This document shows positions 24,279 to 35,156 of a stretch of DNA of 64,000 nt, piece after piece. Made by a program: the position numbers and the translations under genes. The first letter of the stretch is position 1. Every line of letters starts with the position of its first letter. The DNA is taken from contig NZ_LMHH01000002.1 in the NCBI RefSeq assembly GCF_001427865.1, forward strand, positions 329,501-393,500, in the 5' to 3' direction. The notes under the pieces were generated by a model. That model was not told where the DNA came from. It did no database searches and saw only the letters and a program-made list of their open reading frames with translations. This stretch comes from Altererythrobacter sp. Root672. Lineage in GTDB: Bacteria; Pseudomonadota; Alphaproteobacteria; Sphingomonadales; Sphingomonadaceae.

Positions 24279-25154
24279 CTACCGGGGACGCACGGTTACG
24301 TCCATGCGCAAGCTTCGATCGGCGCCCGGCTCCAGCTCCACCACGCCGGGCTTTTGGCAGAAGTCGCCCTCGAAATCGGCAGGATCGGCGATCCCCGCCC
24401 ATGGCTCGATGCAGATGTAGCGCGCCCCGGGCTTCTGCCAGATCCCGAGCATCGGCGTATCCGGAAAAGCAATGTCGAGCGCCGCTCCACCCGGGGCGCC
24501 ATAGGTCAGGGTCCGACTGGCAAGCTCATCCCAGATCAGCGCGTCGTCCTCGAACAGCTCCGGCCTCAGGGCCAGGCGCCTGCCATCCACCGGCGTCGCT
24601 TCCCGCCGCGCCACGAGCCCGTCGGCGTCGATCCGGCAGATATCCTGCGGTTCGTAGTCGGCGAACACGATCTCGTGACTTTCCTTCTCCCCACCGCCCG
24701 GCAAGGGCCAGGCGAAAGCGGGATGGAAGCCGAAACTGAACGGCAGCGGGCCGGACCCGGGATTACGAACGGTAGCGGTCATGGACAGCGCCCACCCGCT
24801 AAGCGCGAACTCCATCTCCAGCACGAACGCGAACGGAAAGGCCGCGCGTGTCACCTCGTTGTCAGAGAGCCTGAACAGGGCGCGAGTTTCGGTGTGCTCC
24901 ACCAGGTCAAATGGGCTTACGCGAGCGAAGCCGTGCTTGGGCATGGGATGCTCCACGCCATCCAGCCTGTAACGCCCGCCGTTGAGCGCGCCGACAATCG
25001 GGAACAGCAAGGGTGCGTGTCCGGACCAGAACGCTGGATCAGCGTCGGTCATGTACTCGCGCCCCTGCCCGTCGGTCAGCGACCAGAGCTCGGCACCATG
25101 AGGGTTGATCCGTGCGGACAGCTCTTCCGAGGCTATCGCAACGAACCCGCTCAT
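24279..25154 (-). CDS. Aldose 1-epimerase family protein
   Basis: A 291-residue beta-sandwich protein of the galactose mutarotase fold. ARINPHGAELWSLTDGQGRE, FPIVGALNGGRYRLDGVEHP, MPKHGFAR (catalytic His) and FSFGFHPAFAWPLP (second His) place it with LacX-like/YeaD-like epimerases; YICIEPWAGIADP supplies the catalytic Glu. Its ATG overlaps the pheT stop as ATGA, so it is translated in the pheS-pheT operon although no functional link is known. The sugar substrate is unknown. Confidence 0.88.
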   Translation of the reverse strand: MSGFVAIASEELSARINPHGAELWSLTDGQGREYMTDADPAFWSGHAPLLFPIVGALNGGRYRLDGVEHPMPKHGFARVSPFDLVEHTETRALFRLSDNEVTRAAFPFAFVLEMEFALSGWALSMTATVRNPGSGPLPFSFGFHPAFAWPLPGGGEKESHEIVFADYEPQDICRIDADGLVARREATPVDGRRLALRPELFEDDALIWDELASRTLTYGAPGGAALDIAFPDTPMLGIWQKPGARYICIEPWAGIADPADFEGDFCQKPGVVELEPGADRSLRMDVTVRPR

Positions 25155-27544
25155 CCCCGTAAACTGGCTCCGAGCTTCCCGGCCGCCGCCACCACGCTGT
25201 CGGCAATCGCCTTCAGATCCGCGTCGGTATAGCTCTTCTCGCCTGGCTGCAGTGTGACCTCGATCGCCAGCGACTTCTGCCCTTCCGGAACGCCAGTCCC
25301 ACGGAAGTCGTCGAACAGTCGGGCATCGACGATGTTCGCCTTGTCAGCACCCTTAATCGTGCGCAGCAGGTCGCCCGCGGCCAGTCCGACAGGAACGAGG
25401 AACGCGAAGTCACGCGTCACCGCCTGGAGAGCCGGTGGAGCATAGGGCGTGCGAGCGAAGGCGCCGCCGTTCTTCTTTGCCGGGATGGCTTCGAGGAACA
25501 CCTCCGCGGCAACAACCGGACCTTCGATGTCGAAGGCAGCGAGCGTGCTTGGATGGAGCGTGCCAAAGCGAGCGAGGACCGTCTTGGGCCCCAGTCGAAG
25601 CGTTGCCGACTGGCCCGGATGGAACTGCGGCCCCGCCTCGCCCATCACCTGGAGCTTCTCGATGGGCGCACCGGCTTCGGTCAGCAGGGCAAGCGCCTCG
25701 GCCTTTGCATCGAACGCGTCAAACACCACTGCCTTGCCGGCTGCCCAGCCGCGCGATTGCTTTTCACCGGCGAGCAGAACCGCAATGCTGGCGCGTTCGT
25801 CGCTCGTCCCGGCGTCGCCGCGCAGATAGCGGCGGCCGATCTCGAACAGCCGCACGCCGGACGCACCGCGATCGATGTTGCGCTTGGCCGCCGAGAGCAG
25901 GCCCGGCAGCAGCGACGGGCGCATCGCCTTCATGTCCTCGCTGATCGGGTTCTCGAGCACCCAGAGGTCGCCGTTGCCCTCGGCGAAATGTTCGGCCTCT
26001 GCCTGGGGCAGGAAGGACCAGGTCACCGCTTCGTTCAAACCACGCCCAGCCGCCGCGCGGCGCAGACGCCGTTCAAGCTGCTGTTGCGGGGTCGCCGTGG
26101 GCCGCGCCACACCATCGGTGCGAGGCAAGGCCACACTCGCGACGTGATCGAGGCCGTGAACTCGAACGACTTCCTCGACGATGTCTGGTGCGCCATCGAC
26201 ATCGGGGCGCCAGGTCGGCGCAGTAACGGTCCAGTCCGCGGTGACCTTGAAACCCAGCCGCTCAAGGATCGCGCGCTGATCCGCTTCAGGGATCGCAACA
26301 CCGCCGAGCCGTTCGGCCAGCGCCGGATCGTATGCCACAACCGCCACGTCCATCGGTGGCGAGCCAGCGCGAACCACTTCCGACGCCTCGCCGCCGCAGA
26401 TCTCGACGATGAGCGCAGTCAGCAGCTCCAGGCCGTCATCGAGGAACGCCGGGTCGACGCCGCGCTCGAACCGGGTGCGGGCATCGCTGGCGAGGCCAAG
26501 CGTGCGCCCGCTCGTGCCGATCCGCTCGGGGTCGAAGTAGGCGATTTCGAGCAGTACGTCGGTGGTATCCTCCGATACGCCCGAATGCTCGCCGCCCATG
26601 ATCCCGGCAATGTCGTGCACGCCGCTGTCATCGGCAATCACGGTCATCGAGCTATCGAGCTCGTAGGTCTTCTCGTTGAGAGCGAGAACTTGTTCGCCAT
26701 CCTTGGCGCGGCGGGCGACGACAGCACCGTTCAGCTTGGCGAGGTCATAGGCATGCGCAGGGCGCCCGACACCGAGCATCAGGTAGTTGGTAATGTCGAC
26801 CAGCGCCGAGATCGGCCGCTGACCCGCATCGCGCAGGGCCGACTGCATCCACTCCGGCGAAACACCATTCTTCACTCCGCGGACCACTCGGCCGTAAAAC
26901 GCCGGGCAGCCTTCCGGATCGTCAGTGCGGATCTCCACGGGGCACGGAAACGTGCCTGGCACAGCCTCGATCTGCAGCGGCTTGAGAGTGCCTAGGCCGG
27001 CTGCGGCGAGGTCGCGCGCAACGCCGTAGACCCCCATGCAGTCGGGCCGGTTCGGCGTGATCGCCACGTCGAACACCGGGCTGGTGCCGTGATACTCGGC
27101 GAAGGAGGTGCCGACCGGCGCGTCTTCCGGCAGTTCGATGATCCCATCGTGATCGTCGCCCAGCTCGAGCTCGCGCGTCGAGCACATCATCCCGTTGCTC
27201 TCGACACCGCGGATCGCGCTCTTCCGCAGCTGCATGCCGTTTGCCGGCACCACGGCGCCGGGCAGTCCGAGCACACCCTTCATTCCAGCATGGGCATTGG
27301 GCGCACCGCAGACGACCTGCAGCGGATTGCCGTCGCCCGTGTCGACCGTCAGGACCTGGAGCTTGTCGGCGTCCGGATGCGGCGCAGCGGTCAGCACCTT
27401 GGCAATGCGGAAACCCGCCAGCCTCTCAGCTGGATCTTCCAATCCCTCTACCTCGATGCCGAGCGAATTGAGGCTGGCCGATATCTCGGCGGCGGTAGCA
27501 TCGGTTTCGAGGTACTGCTTGAGCCAAGCGAGCGAGAACTTCAT
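25151..27544 (-). CDS. pheT: Phenylalanine-tRNA ligase beta subunit
   Basis: A 797-residue protein, ATG 27544 ([20 protein letters not shown]). Domain order is regular: N-terminal tRNA-binding OB domain (residues about 40-150, with [13 protein letters not shown]-type motif), B3/B4 editing domain (about 215-400), B5 (about 400-475), core (about 490-690) and the C-terminal FDX-ACB anticodon domain (about 705-797, [20 protein letters not shown]). Works as an alpha2-beta2 tetramer with PheS, whose stop overlaps its start. Confidence 0.96.
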   Translation of the reverse strand: MKFSLAWLKQYLETDATAAEISASLNSLGIEVEGLEDPAERLAGFRIAKVLTAAPHPDADKLQVLTVDTGDGNPLQVVCGAPNAHAGMKGVLGLPGAVVPANGMQLRKSAIRGVESNGMMCSTRELELGDDHDGIIELPEDAPVGTSFAEYHGTSPVFDVAITPNRPDCMGVYGVARDLAAAGLGTLKPLQIEAVPGTFPCPVEIRTDDPEGCPAFYGRVVRGVKNGVSPEWMQSALRDAGQRPISALVDITNYLMLGVGRPAHAYDLAKLNGAVVARRAKDGEQVLALNEKTYELDSSMTVIADDSGVHDIAGIMGGEHSGVSEDTTDVLLEIAYFDPERIGTSGRTLGLASDARTRFERGVDPAFLDDGLELLTALIVEICGGEASEVVRAGSPPMDVAVVAYDPALAERLGGVAIPEADQRAILERLGFKVTADWTVTAPTWRPDVDGAPDIVEEVVRVHGLDHVASVALPRTDGVARPTATPQQQLERRLRRAAAGRGLNEAVTWSFLPQAEAEHFAEGNGDLWVLENPISEDMKAMRPSLLPGLLSAAKRNIDRGASGVRLFEIGRRYLRGDAGTSDERASIAVLLAGEKQSRGWAAGKAVVFDAFDAKAEALALLTEAGAPIEKLQVMGEAGPQFHPGQSATLRLGPKTVLARFGTLHPSTLAAFDIEGPVVAAEVFLEAIPAKKNGGAFARTPYAPPALQAVTRDFAFLVPVGLAAGDLLRTIKGADKANIVDARLFDDFRGTGVPEGQKSLAIEVTLQPGEKSYTDADLKAIADSVVAAAGKLGASLRG

Positions 27545-28641
27545 GCCCGCGCTCCTACGCCGCCCGAAAGCGTCGGCTGGTCGAGGAATGAGAAGCCGTA
27601 GTGCGACAGCCACCGCACATCGCCGTCGAAGAACGCCCGCAAGTCATCCATCCCGTACTTGAGCATGGCGAGGCGATCGACGCCCACGCCGAATGCGAAA
27701 CCCTGCCATTCGTTGGGGTCGAGCCCGCACATCTCGATGACCCGGCGGTTGACCATGCCCGAACCGAGCAATTCCATCCAGCGATGGCCCGGCTCGTCGC
27801 CGCTGCCGCCCAGGACGCGCCGTCCGTTCTCGATCGCAAAACCAACGTCCACTTCCACCGAAGGTTCGGTGAACGGAAAATAACTCGGCCGCAGGCGCAG
27901 AACGATGTCGTCGCGCTCGAAGAAGGCCTTGAGGAAGGTCTCGAGCGTCCACTTGAGGTGCCCGAGGTGAATGTCGCGATCGATCACCAGACCTTCGACC
28001 TGGTGGAACATCGGCGTGTGCGTGGCGTCGGAATCGGAACGATAGACCCGGCCCGGAGCGATGATCCGCACCGGCGCGCCCTCGGCCATCATCGTCCGCA
28101 CCTGGACCGGCGACGTGTGCGTCCGCAGCAGCATCCGTCCGCCGTTCTCGGCGGCATCGGGGAAATAGAACGTGTCGTGCATTGCCCGCGCAGGGTGGCT
28201 TTCGGGCATGTTGAGCGCGGTGAAGTTGTACCAGTCGTTCTCGATTTCCGGACCGGTCGCGACACTGAAGCCGAGATCGGCGAAAATCTCCGCCAGTTCG
28301 TCCATCACCTGGCTCACCGGGTGAACCGATCCTCGCGGCCCTTCCGGCGCCGGGAGCGAGAGGTCGAGCGTCTCAGCGGCCAGCCGGGTTTCGAGCTCGG
28401 CCGCCTCCATCGCATCCTTGCGCGCGGTCAGAGCGTCGGTGACCGACTGGCGCAGGCCCTGGATTTGCGGGCCCTTCTCCTGCCGCTCGTCCGGGCTCAT
28501 GGCCCCTAGCGTCTTGAGCAGTGCAGAGACGCTGCCCTGCTTGCCGAGAAATTCGACGCGCAAGGCCTCCAACGCGGTCAGGTCTGCCGCGTTGTCGATC
28601 CGCGTCCGGGCGTCATTTTCGAGAGCGGTATAATCAGTCAT
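27541..28641 (-). CDS. pheS: Phenylalanine-tRNA ligase alpha subunit
   Basis: A 366-residue class II synthetase subunit. The N-terminal coiled coil (residues 1-85) precedes motif 1 ([20 protein letters not shown]), motif 2 ([20 protein letters not shown]) and motif 3 ([20 protein letters not shown]). ATG 28641 is chosen because [13 protein letters not shown] is the family start. The stop overlaps the pheT ATG (TCATG on the forward strand), so translation is coupled. Confidence 0.96.
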   Translation of the reverse strand: MTDYTALENDARTRIDNAADLTALEALRVEFLGKQGSVSALLKTLGAMSPDERQEKGPQIQGLRQSVTDALTARKDAMEAAELETRLAAETLDLSLPAPEGPRGSVHPVSQVMDELAEIFADLGFSVATGPEIENDWYNFTALNMPESHPARAMHDTFYFPDAAENGGRMLLRTHTSPVQVRTMMAEGAPVRIIAPGRVYRSDSDATHTPMFHQVEGLVIDRDIHLGHLKWTLETFLKAFFERDDIVLRLRPSYFPFTEPSVEVDVGFAIENGRRVLGGSGDEPGHRWMELLGSGMVNRRVIEMCGLDPNEWQGFAFGVGVDRLAMLKYGMDDLRAFFDGDVRWLSHYGFSFLDQPTLSGGVGARA

Positions 28642-28681
28642 CGCGCGCGCCTGTAGCGGGCGGAGCGCGCGGCCCCAACCC

Positions 28682-29593
28682 CTATTCGCCAATCGCGCCC
28701 GGCTCAGAAGTATAGCGCAGCACTGTCGGAAGATCCGTTTCCGGTGCCGCGCCCTGGTCTGCCATGCGCTGAGCCATGATCTTCTCGAGGATCGGGTGCG
28801 GCGTCTCGGCGTACTCTGTTGGGGTCATGCCCATGAACGAGCGGAAGTCGCGCACGAACTGGGCCTGGTCGAAATATTGGCCGTCGAGCGCGCTGCTCCA
28901 GTTGTGAGTGGGGTCCAGCATGTACTGCGCGAGACTGCGCAGAAAGCGCTGCCGCCGGAGCAGCACCTTCGGCGGGAAACCAAAGTAGCGGCTGCAAAAC
29001 CGCTCGAGCGAACGAGGGTTCATGCCGAGCCGCTCGCCGAGTTCCACCACGTTGGCCATGTCTGGATCGCGTAGCGCGGCCTGGCAGGCAATAATCTGCT
29101 TTTCCTGCGGCACCGGGCGGCTCGCGAGCCGCATGAGATAGTCGTTCATGCTGCTCGCGATCAGCTCTGCGTCACCCCCCGCTCCCTGAACGATGTCATG
29201 GATTGGCCGGAACAGGAAAAACGCGGGGTGGCTCATGCCGTCGACCGTGCGGTCACTCAGATGGTTCGCGGGTTCATCAATGAATTTCGCCCAGCCAGCG
29301 GGCTGCAGCCCTAGCCCCCAGACGCGGGACCGCGTCACGCCAAAGTTGATCGCCTTGCTGGTCGGGCCATTGGCGACGAATGGCCACTGCGGAAGCAACT
29401 CCCCTTCACCGATACAAGCGATCGGCGCCGGGCCTTCGGTGAACCGCAGCGCGGCCCATTCGGGGTGGAGGCAATCTTCGATCAAATCGCCTGACGAACA
29501 TTCGACAGTCGTGGCGTAGAGCGCCGTGAAATAGGGTTCGATCGCCTTGGACAGGCGATAGAACTGCACGGCAATAGGGAAATCGGCCTTCAT
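28682..29593 (-). CDS. AraC-family transcriptional regulator
   Basis: A 303-residue regulator. The C-terminal third has the two-HTH AraC domain: [20 protein letters not shown] (HTH1) with [20 protein letters not shown], and [20 protein letters not shown] (HTH2). The N-terminal 190 residues resemble the DUF6597-type sensory domain often found in AraC members without a clear ligand. ATG 29593 has AAGGGG upstream; a GTG at 29626 with AAAAGG is an alternative. Two inverted repeats lie in its upstream region and may be its own operator. Confidence 0.87.
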   Translation of the reverse strand: MKADFPIAVQFYRLSKAIEPYFTALYATTVECSSGDLIEDCLHPEWAALRFTEGPAPIACIGEGELLPQWPFVANGPTSKAINFGVTRSRVWGLGLQPAGWAKFIDEPANHLSDRTVDGMSHPAFFLFRPIHDIVQGAGGDAELIASSMNDYLMRLASRPVPQEKQIIACQAALRDPDMANVVELGERLGMNPRSLERFCSRYFGFPPKVLLRRQRFLRSLAQYMLDPTHNWSSALDGQYFDQAQFVRDFRSFMGMTPTEYAETPHPILEKIMAQRMADQGAAPETDLPTVLRYTSEPGAIGE

Positions 29594-29642
29594 TGCCCCT
29601 TGCGACCCGGACCCCAAGAATTGCACGGCCTTTTAGCCGGAC

Positions 29643-29680
29643 GAACGAGAGAATTCGTTCATGCTTATGGGAACATAAGC
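29643..29680 (-). promoter_or_regulatory. Two adjacent inverted repeats upstream of the AraC-type gene
   Basis: GAACGA-GAGAAT-TCGTTC (29643-29660) and GCTTATG-GGAA-CATAAGC (29663-29680) are perfect palindromes separated by two bases, 50-90 bases before the regulator start. Their AT-rich centres stand out from the GC-rich surroundings. They may be operators or form leader hairpins. Confidence 0.4.
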
Positions 29681-29762
29681 TCGCTACTGACAAGCCTCGA
29701 TATTCCCCCCGCGCAACTCAGTAATAACCCCTAGACGAACCATCCGGGTTTCCCACGGCACG

Positions 29763-29803
29763 CAAAAAAGAAGGGCGCGGACGGCATCCCGTCCACGCCC
29801 TTG
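29763..29803 (-). terminator. Rho-independent terminator of rpmI-rplT
   Basis: On the reverse strand AAGGGCGTGGACGG-GATG-CCGTCCGCGCCCTT is followed by CTTTTTTGCG: a 14 bp stem with one G-T pair and a T6 run, 24 bases after the rplT stop. Confidence 0.93.
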
Positions 29804-29826
29804 CTTCTTTAGCGTTCAGTCGACCG

Positions 29827-30186
29827 TTAGGCCGGCAGAGCGGCCTTCGCCTGCTGGATGATCGAGGCGAACGCGCCGCCTTCGTTCATCGCCAGGTCGG
29901 CCATGACCTTACGGTCCAGTTCGATCCCGGCGAGCTTGGTGCCGTGGATGAACTGCGAGTAGGTAAGGCCTTCCGCGCGAACCGCAGCGTTGATGCGCTG
30001 GATCCACAGAGCGCGGAAAGTCCGCTTCTTCACCTTGCGGTCGCGGTAGGCATACTGCCCGGCCTTCTCGACCGCCTGACGGGCGACGCGAATGGTGTTC
30101 TTGCGGCGACCGCGATAGCCCTTGGCCTGGTCGAGAATCCGCTTGTGCTTCTGGCGAGTGGTTACGCCACGCTTGATACGGGACAT
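29827..30186 (-). CDS. rplT: 50S ribosomal protein L20
   Basis: A 119-residue ribosomal protein; [20 protein letters not shown] and [20 protein letters not shown] with the final globular part ([20 protein letters not shown]) match L20 fully. L20 is needed for early 50S assembly. It lies 28 bp after rpmI. The usual partner infC is not adjacent. Confidence 0.97.
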   Translation of the reverse strand: MSRIKRGVTTRQKHKRILDQAKGYRGRRKNTIRVARQAVEKAGQYAYRDRKVKKRTFRALWIQRINAAVRAEGLTYSQFIHGTKLAGIELDRKVMADLAMNEGGAFASIIQQAKAALPA

Positions 30187-30214
30187 TTCGAAATACTCCT
30201 GTCTCTAACCCGGC

Positions 30215-30418
30215 TCAATCGAGGCCGTAGGGGGCCCACTTCTTGATCGTCCTCGCATCAGCGTCGGCGATCACGGTGGTGCCACGGTTCTGGCGGATGT
30301 ACTTCGCGTTGTGGCTGATCAGGCGGTGGCGCTTACCAGCGACACCATGCTTGACCTTGCCGGTTGCGGTGATCTTGAAGCGCTTCTTCACACCGCTTTT
30401 GGTCTTCAGCTTGGGCAT
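30215..30418 (-). CDS. rpmI: 50S ribosomal protein L35
   Basis: A 67-residue protein: [31 protein letters not shown] and the C-terminal [13 protein letters not shown] are standard L35. ATG 30418 with AAGGAG 8 bases upstream. First gene of rpmI-rplT; the 206 bp upstream gap has no gene and probably holds the promoter. Confidence 0.97.
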   Translation of the reverse strand: MPKLKTKSGVKKRFKITATGKVKHGVAGKRHRLISHNAKYIRQNRGTTVIADADARTIKKWAPYGLD

Positions 30419-30624
30419 TTTCGTCTCCTTGTTCAGGGACACGTCCAAACCAGCCCTGGCAGCCCATGTGAGCCAGGCCGGCCGATGATTACGTGTCTGT
30501 GAAGCGGGGGCCCTTAGGCGCAAGCGGTGGCGATGGCAAGGCCGAGCTACCCCCTCGAAGCGTTTCCCCGCTCGCCGCCGAGGGATGCTAAATGACAGGT
30601 CTGTCCGACTCGGGGAGAGCGAAG

Positions 30625-31041
30625 ATGGAAAATGAGAACCAGGGCCCGGCTAGCGGTGTAGCCGCACACCTCACGATTCGCGATGGCCGCGGGGTCGAAG
30701 CGGTGAAGTTCTACGAGCAGGCTTTCGGCGCGAAGGAACAGATGCATCACCTGGCCGACGACGGAAAGCGGCTGATGCATTCGCACCTGTCGCTCAACGG
30801 CGGCTCGCTGATGCTCAATGACGACTTCCCGGAATATCGTGACGGCGTGCAGTCCCAGGCTCCGGGCGGGGTGACGCTGCACCTGCAGGTTCCCGATGCC
30901 GACGCGGCGTGGGACAGGGCGCTGGCCGCCGGAGCCAAAGTCGTGTTCCCGCTCGAAGACCAGTTCTGGGGCGACCGCTATGGCCAGGTCGAGGACCCGT
31001 TCGGCTTCACCTGGTCGATCGGGGGGCCGAAGAAGGGATAG
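30625..31041 (+). CDS. VOC-family (glyoxalase/bleomycin-resistance fold) protein, PhnB-like
   Basis: A 138-residue protein; ATG 30625 has GGGAGAG upstream. [20 protein letters not shown] and [11 protein letters not shown] give the first beta-alpha-beta half; [40 protein letters not shown] and [18 protein letters not shown] give the second. This is the PhnB/YciA-like VOC group seen in many proteobacteria; the metal ligands (His in HSHL, Glu in QVED) are present. Substrate unknown. Confidence 0.85.
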   Translation: MENENQGPASGVAAHLTIRDGRGVEAVKFYEQAFGAKEQMHHLADDGKRLMHSHLSLNGGSLMLNDDFPEYRDGVQSQAPGGVTLHLQVPDADAAWDRALAAGAKVVFPLEDQFWGDRYGQVEDPFGFTWSIGGPKKG

Positions 31042-31050
31042 TGCTAGGGG

Positions 31051-31827
31051 CTAGCCCCCCAACGCCTCCAGCACGTCTTCCAGCCGCGCGGGATCGCCGA
31101 TCGCCAGGACATGGCCGTCGGAGCCCGCGTGCAGGGGTTCGCCGTTCCAGTCGCACATCAGGCCGCCCGCTCCTTCGACCACCGGCACCAGCGCGGCAAA
31201 ATCGTGGAGCTTGAGGCCGCTCTCGCAGACCACGTCGACGAAGCCCGTCGCCAGCAGGGCGTAGTTGTAGCAGTCGCCACCCATGACCATGCGCTTGTGG
31301 TCGGTCTTCTGGGCGAGCGCCATGAACCGGTCGCCCTCTTCGTGGGTGAAGTACTGTGGCCCAGTCGTAGCGATGGTGGCGTCGGAGAGCTGGCGGCAGG
31401 CTCGCGCCAAGACCGGCTGGCCATTGAGCGTGGTGGGCTGCCCTGCGACGCCCAGCCAGCGCTCGCTGAGGATCGGCTGGTCAATCACGCCCAGCACCGG
31501 AAAGCCGTCGATCAGCAGGGCGATCAACGTTCCGAAGGTCGCTCGTCCGGCCAGGAAGGCGCAAGTCCCGTCGACAGGGTCGAGCACCCACTGGCGTCCC
31601 GAACGCCCTTCGCTCACCCCGAACTCCTCGCCGTGAATCCCATCCTGCGGGACCTCGGCGGTGAGAATGCGCCGCATCGCTTCTTCGGCAGACCGGTCGG
31701 CGATGGTCACCGGTGTCGCGTCGCCCTTGCGCTCGGCATCGATGGGCGTGCGGAAGTGCGGCCTGATCGCCTCGCGGGCGGCATCGGCGAGACGGTGAGC
31801 GAGAGCGATTTCGGCAGTCAGGTTCAT
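31051..31827 (-). CDS. hisN: Histidinol-phosphatase, inositol monophosphatase family (HisN)
   Basis: A 258-residue Mg2+-dependent phosphatase. Metal and substrate residues are in HGEEFG, WVLDPVDGTCAFLAGRATFG (DPxDGT) and ESGLKLHDFAALVPVVEGAG. The KGDATPVTIADRSAEEAMRR block and the TTGPQYF region favour the HisN subgroup over SuhB or CysQ. It would dephosphorylate histidinol phosphate in histidine synthesis. Its start overlaps the cupin gene stop by 4 bp. Confidence 0.88.
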   Translation of the reverse strand: MNLTAEIALAHRLADAAREAIRPHFRTPIDAERKGDATPVTIADRSAEEAMRRILTAEVPQDGIHGEEFGVSEGRSGRQWVLDPVDGTCAFLAGRATFGTLIALLIDGFPVLGVIDQPILSERWLGVAGQPTTLNGQPVLARACRQLSDATIATTGPQYFTHEEGDRFMALAQKTDHKRMVMGGDCYNYALLATGFVDVVCESGLKLHDFAALVPVVEGAGGLMCDWNGEPLHAGSDGHVLAIGDPARLEDVLEALGG

Positions 31828-32246
31828 TGGGGTCCCGGAGCTTCTATTCGTTCGGGCTGACCGGCGGTGTGGACACGAAACACGATCGCTCGCGCTCCTT
31901 CCGGTCCGCCCTTGGGGGCGTGGATTGCGCGGGGCGGGATCACGTAAGTGTCGCCGACCTTGAGTGGCAAGTCAGGCTTGCCTTCCTCAACGTGAGTAGC
32001 GGTTCCCTCGATCAGGTAGAGGAACTCCTCGCCGGGATGATAGTGCCGCGCCACTTGGGCGTTGGGCGGGATCACCACGTCGGAGACGATCACCTCCACC
32101 CCTGGGATGCCGGAGATCGGCGAGCGCAGGACCTCGTTGGAGCCCCGAGGCGGTCTGGTCGCGGACGATTCTTGCTGCGCCTGAGCATAGGCGAAGGGCA
32201 GCGAGGCGGCATAGACCGTGGCGGCGATGATCCAACTGAGGCGCAT
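31824..32246 (-). CDS. Exported cupin-domain protein
   Basis: A 140-residue protein with a signal peptide (MRLSWIIAATVYAASLPFAY, AQA cleavage) and one cupin barrel. Motif 1 is ARHYHPGEEFLYLIEGTATH, with the His/His/Glu metal ligands, and motif 2 is PPRAIHAPKGGPEGARA with the last His. ATG 32246 has GGGGAG upstream; the longer frame was rejected because it lacks a signal peptide start. A periplasmic metal-binding cupin of unknown reaction, overlapping hisN. Confidence 0.85.
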   Translation of the reverse strand: MRLSWIIAATVYAASLPFAYAQAQQESSATRPPRGSNEVLRSPISGIPGVEVIVSDVVIPPNAQVARHYHPGEEFLYLIEGTATHVEEGKPDLPLKVGDTYVIPPRAIHAPKGGPEGARAIVFRVHTAGQPERIEAPGPQ

Positions 32247-32277
32247 GGCGATACTCCCCAGAACCCCGCTCGGGGGC

Positions 32278-33213
32278 TCAATCGAACAGCGAGCTGACGC
32301 TGCTTTCGTCGGCAATTCGCCGCACGGCCTCGCCGATCAACGGAGCCACCGACAGCACGCGGATGCGGCTGGAGTCAGTCGTCGCGTCTGTCGGCAGGAT
32401 CGAATCGGTGATCACCAGCTCGGTCAGCGCCGATTTATCCACGCGAGCCACGGCGCTGCCCGAGAGCACTCCGTGAGTGATGTAGGCGGCCACGCTCTTG
32501 GCGCCGGCATCCATCAGCGCCTGCGCCGCGTTGCACAGGGTCCCGCCCGAATCGACGATGTCGTCCGCCAGGATGCAGCAGCGGCCGCGCACGTCGCCGA
32601 TGATGTTCATGACTTCCGATTCGCCCGGGCGTTCACGGCGCTTGTCGACGATGGCCAGCGGGGCGTTATCGAGCCGCTTGGCGAGCGCGCGGGCCCGAAC
32701 CACGCCACCCACGTCCGGCGAAACGACCATCAGGTCCTTGCCTTCGTATCGCTCCTTGATGTCGGCCGCCATCGTCGGCGCCGCATAGAGGTTGTCGGTC
32801 GGGATATCGAAGAAGCCCTGGATCTGTCCCGCGTGCAGATCGACCGACAGCACACGATTGGCGCCCGCTTCGGTGATCAGGTTGGCGACCAGCTTGGCCG
32901 AGATCGGGGTACGCGGGCCAGGCTTCCGGTCCTGCCGGGCATAGCCGAAGTACGGAAGCACCGCGGTGATTCGCTTGGCCGAGGCGCGACGGCAGGCGTC
33001 GATCGCGATCAGCAGCTCCATCAGGTTGTCGTTGGCCGGGTAGCTGGTCGACTGGATGATGAAGACGTCTTCGCCGCGCACGTTCTCGTGAATCTCGACG
33101 AAGATTTCTTCGTCGGCGAAGCGCCGCACGCTGGCATCGGTCAGCTCGGCCTCGAGATAGGCCGCGATAGCGCGGGCGAGCGGCAGGTTCGAATTGCCGG
33201 CCATGAGTTTCAT
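32278..33213 (-). CDS. prs: Ribose-phosphate pyrophosphokinase
   Basis: A 311-residue PRPP synthase. [40 protein letters not shown] (catalytic loop), [18 protein letters not shown] and the PRPP-binding [20 protein letters not shown] are complete. ATG 33213 gives [20 protein letters not shown], the family start. It supplies PRPP for nucleotides, His and Trp synthesis. Confidence 0.96.
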   Translation of the reverse strand: MKLMAGNSNLPLARAIAAYLEAELTDASVRRFADEEIFVEIHENVRGEDVFIIQSTSYPANDNLMELLIAIDACRRASAKRITAVLPYFGYARQDRKPGPRTPISAKLVANLITEAGANRVLSVDLHAGQIQGFFDIPTDNLYAAPTMAADIKERYEGKDLMVVSPDVGGVVRARALAKRLDNAPLAIVDKRRERPGESEVMNIIGDVRGRCCILADDIVDSGGTLCNAAQALMDAGAKSVAAYITHGVLSGSAVARVDKSALTELVITDSILPTDATTDSSRIRVLSVAPLIGEAVRRIADESSVSSLFD

Positions 33214-33419
33214 CGCGGATGGGTCCCCGTTTACGTTCTGGCGTTTACGCGCTGGATTCGGATGCGCCGGCTCTAGCCAAGCGTCACATGATTGCAACCT
33301 GAGTCGCGGTCTTTCCCCGATCTGTGCGCAGATCGCTTTGCAGGACGTTAAGACAATACGCCTATTTGCCGGGCTCTTAACCGCTGGGTGAGGCACGAGG
33401 GCAAGGGGTCGCCGTACAG

Positions 33420-35153
33420 ATGAGCGAACCGCGATTCCGCCAAACATCGATCAGCGCGACCCTGTGGGCGAAGCTGCTGCTGCTCGCGCTTTATCTCGGC
33501 TTCGACCACGCAGTCGTCGGGGAGAGGGTGACTTCGCTAGGACTCTCGACCGGGTTGTTCGCGTTCCTGATGCTCTATTGTGCGCTCGTGCTCGCGCTCT
33601 GCGCGGCGGCGCTCATCCGCTCCACGCCTCTACGAATTGCCACTGCTGCGGTTCTCGCCGTCGGCTCGGTGATGCTGCACAGCTACGAATGGGCCACCGG
33701 CTCGCCGCTGGTCTACGAGGCTTTCGAGATGATGGTCGCCTCGCGTGGCGACGCCGGTGATGCGCTAAGCCAGCATGGCAGTGTCCTGTTGCAGGCGATC
33801 GGCGCAGCCTTGGTCCTGTTCCTAGCCGTCGCCCTGCCGCCCGGCCGCTTTGCGCTTCGATATGGATTGGGCTGGATTGTTCCCGCCGGAGCCGTGATCG
33901 CGCTCGCGGGAATGCTCTATTTGCGCGGCGGCGAAGGAGCGCGGGCGCTTCCGGCGCCGTTCTCGCCACTGGCTCAAGGCGCGATCATGGCCACGCTACG
34001 GCTGACCGAAGAAGACCACCCGCGCCAGGCCGTAGGCCTGGCCCCGGGCCCGGCGCTCGCAGCAGGCGACGTGGTGCTGGTGATCGACGAGAGCGTGGCC
34101 GCCAACTATCTCGACATCAACCAGCGCGCGGGCGTCTATTCGGGTCTCGCCGAAGGCCGGCCGGGGATATCGATCGCCAACTTCGGGGTGGCCGCGTCGG
34201 TCGCCAACTGCAGCGCCGGCAGCAACCGAACGCTGCGTTTTGGTGGCACGCGCGCTAACTACCGCCGGGCTGCCGCAGAAATGCCCTCGATCTGGGCCTA
34301 TGCCCACCGCTCCGGCCGCCGCACCGTCTACCTCGACGGTCAGCGCTCAGGCGGAGAGCTGCAGAACCTCATGACCCCGGCCGAACGAGCCGAGATCGAC
34401 GACTTCGTCCAGATCGGCGACACGCCGGTGCCGGAACGAGACCATCGCCTGGCGCAGATCCTTGGCGAACGGCTCCACAATGGAATTGCCGAGCTGATCC
34501 TGGTCAACAAGGTCGGCGCGCACTTCCCTGTGGCGGACAAGTTTCCCGACGCCGCGGCGACGTTCCGCCCACTACCGGTCCGCGGCCGCACTGAAGGCAT
34601 CACCGATATCGCCTCGCTTCCTGGCGTCACCGCCGCGAGCGAGGAGGATTGGCGGCTCTACCGAAATGCCTATCGCAACACCGTCGCCTGGAGCACTGGC
34701 GGCTTCTTCGACCGGCTGCTGCCGCGGGTGGCTGGGACCGGGGCGGTGATCCTCTACACTTCGGATCACGGACAGGACCTGCACGAGCGCGGTGGGGCGG
34801 GCGGCTCGACGCATTGCGTTCCGGATCCGCGGCCGGAGGAAGGCGCCGTGCCGATGGTGGTGATCGCAGGCTCGGGTTCGAAAGTGGACTGGTGCGCCTC
34901 TGCCTCAGCCAACTTCGATGGCATGAGCCACTTCCGTTTGTTCCCCACGCTGCTGGCGTTGATGGGCTACGCCCCGGAGCAAACCCTGGCATTCTACGGT
35001 CCGACGCTGATGTCGGCGACAAAGGACGCCTACAGCTTCACCCCGACTTACAACGCCTCTCTGGGGCGTGATCCCAACTGGCGCCAACTCAACCGGGCCG
35101 AGCTGGCAGTGCCTCCGGCAAGCGATTACGCGCAGATGGCGCGCATACCCTGA
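33420..35153 (+). CDS. Membrane-anchored sulfatase-fold protein, phosphoethanolamine-transferase-like
   Basis: A 577-residue protein. Five hydrophobic helices fill residues about 15-170, and an alkaline-phosphatase-fold domain follows (about 205-560). Metal and catalytic sites: [19 protein letters not shown] (first Asp/Glu), [17 protein letters not shown] (nucleophile region), [15 protein letters not shown] and [17 protein letters not shown] (Asp-His). This is the layout of EptA/EptB-type enzymes that add phosphoethanolamine to lipid A or other envelope glycans. The nucleophile stretch differs from the usual CGT/S.TA pattern of EptA, so the donor or acceptor may differ. Ends 4 bp from glpX, converging. 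Confidence 0.82.
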   Translation: MSEPRFRQTSISATLWAKLLLLALYLGFDHAVVGERVTSLGLSTGLFAFLMLYCALVLALCAAALIRSTPLRIATAAVLAVGSVMLHSYEWATGSPLVYEAFEMMVASRGDAGDALSQHGSVLLQAIGAALVLFLAVALPPGRFALRYGLGWIVPAGAVIALAGMLYLRGGEGARALPAPFSPLAQGAIMATLRLTEEDHPRQAVGLAPGPALAAGDVVLVIDESVAANYLDINQRAGVYSGLAEGRPGISIANFGVAASVANCSAGSNRTLRFGGTRANYRRAAAEMPSIWAYAHRSGRRTVYLDGQRSGGELQNLMTPAERAEIDDFVQIGDTPVPERDHRLAQILGERLHNGIAELILVNKVGAHFPVADKFPDAAATFRPLPVRGRTEGITDIASLPGVTAASEEDWRLYRNAYRNTVAWSTGGFFDRLLPRVAGTGAVILYTSDHGQDLHERGGAGGSTHCVPDPRPEEGAVPMVVIAGSGSKVDWCASASANFDGMSHFRLFPTLLALMGYAPEQTLAFYGPTLMSATKDAYSFTPTYNASLGRDPNWRQLNRAELAVPPASDYAQMARIP

Positions 35154-35156
35154 GCC

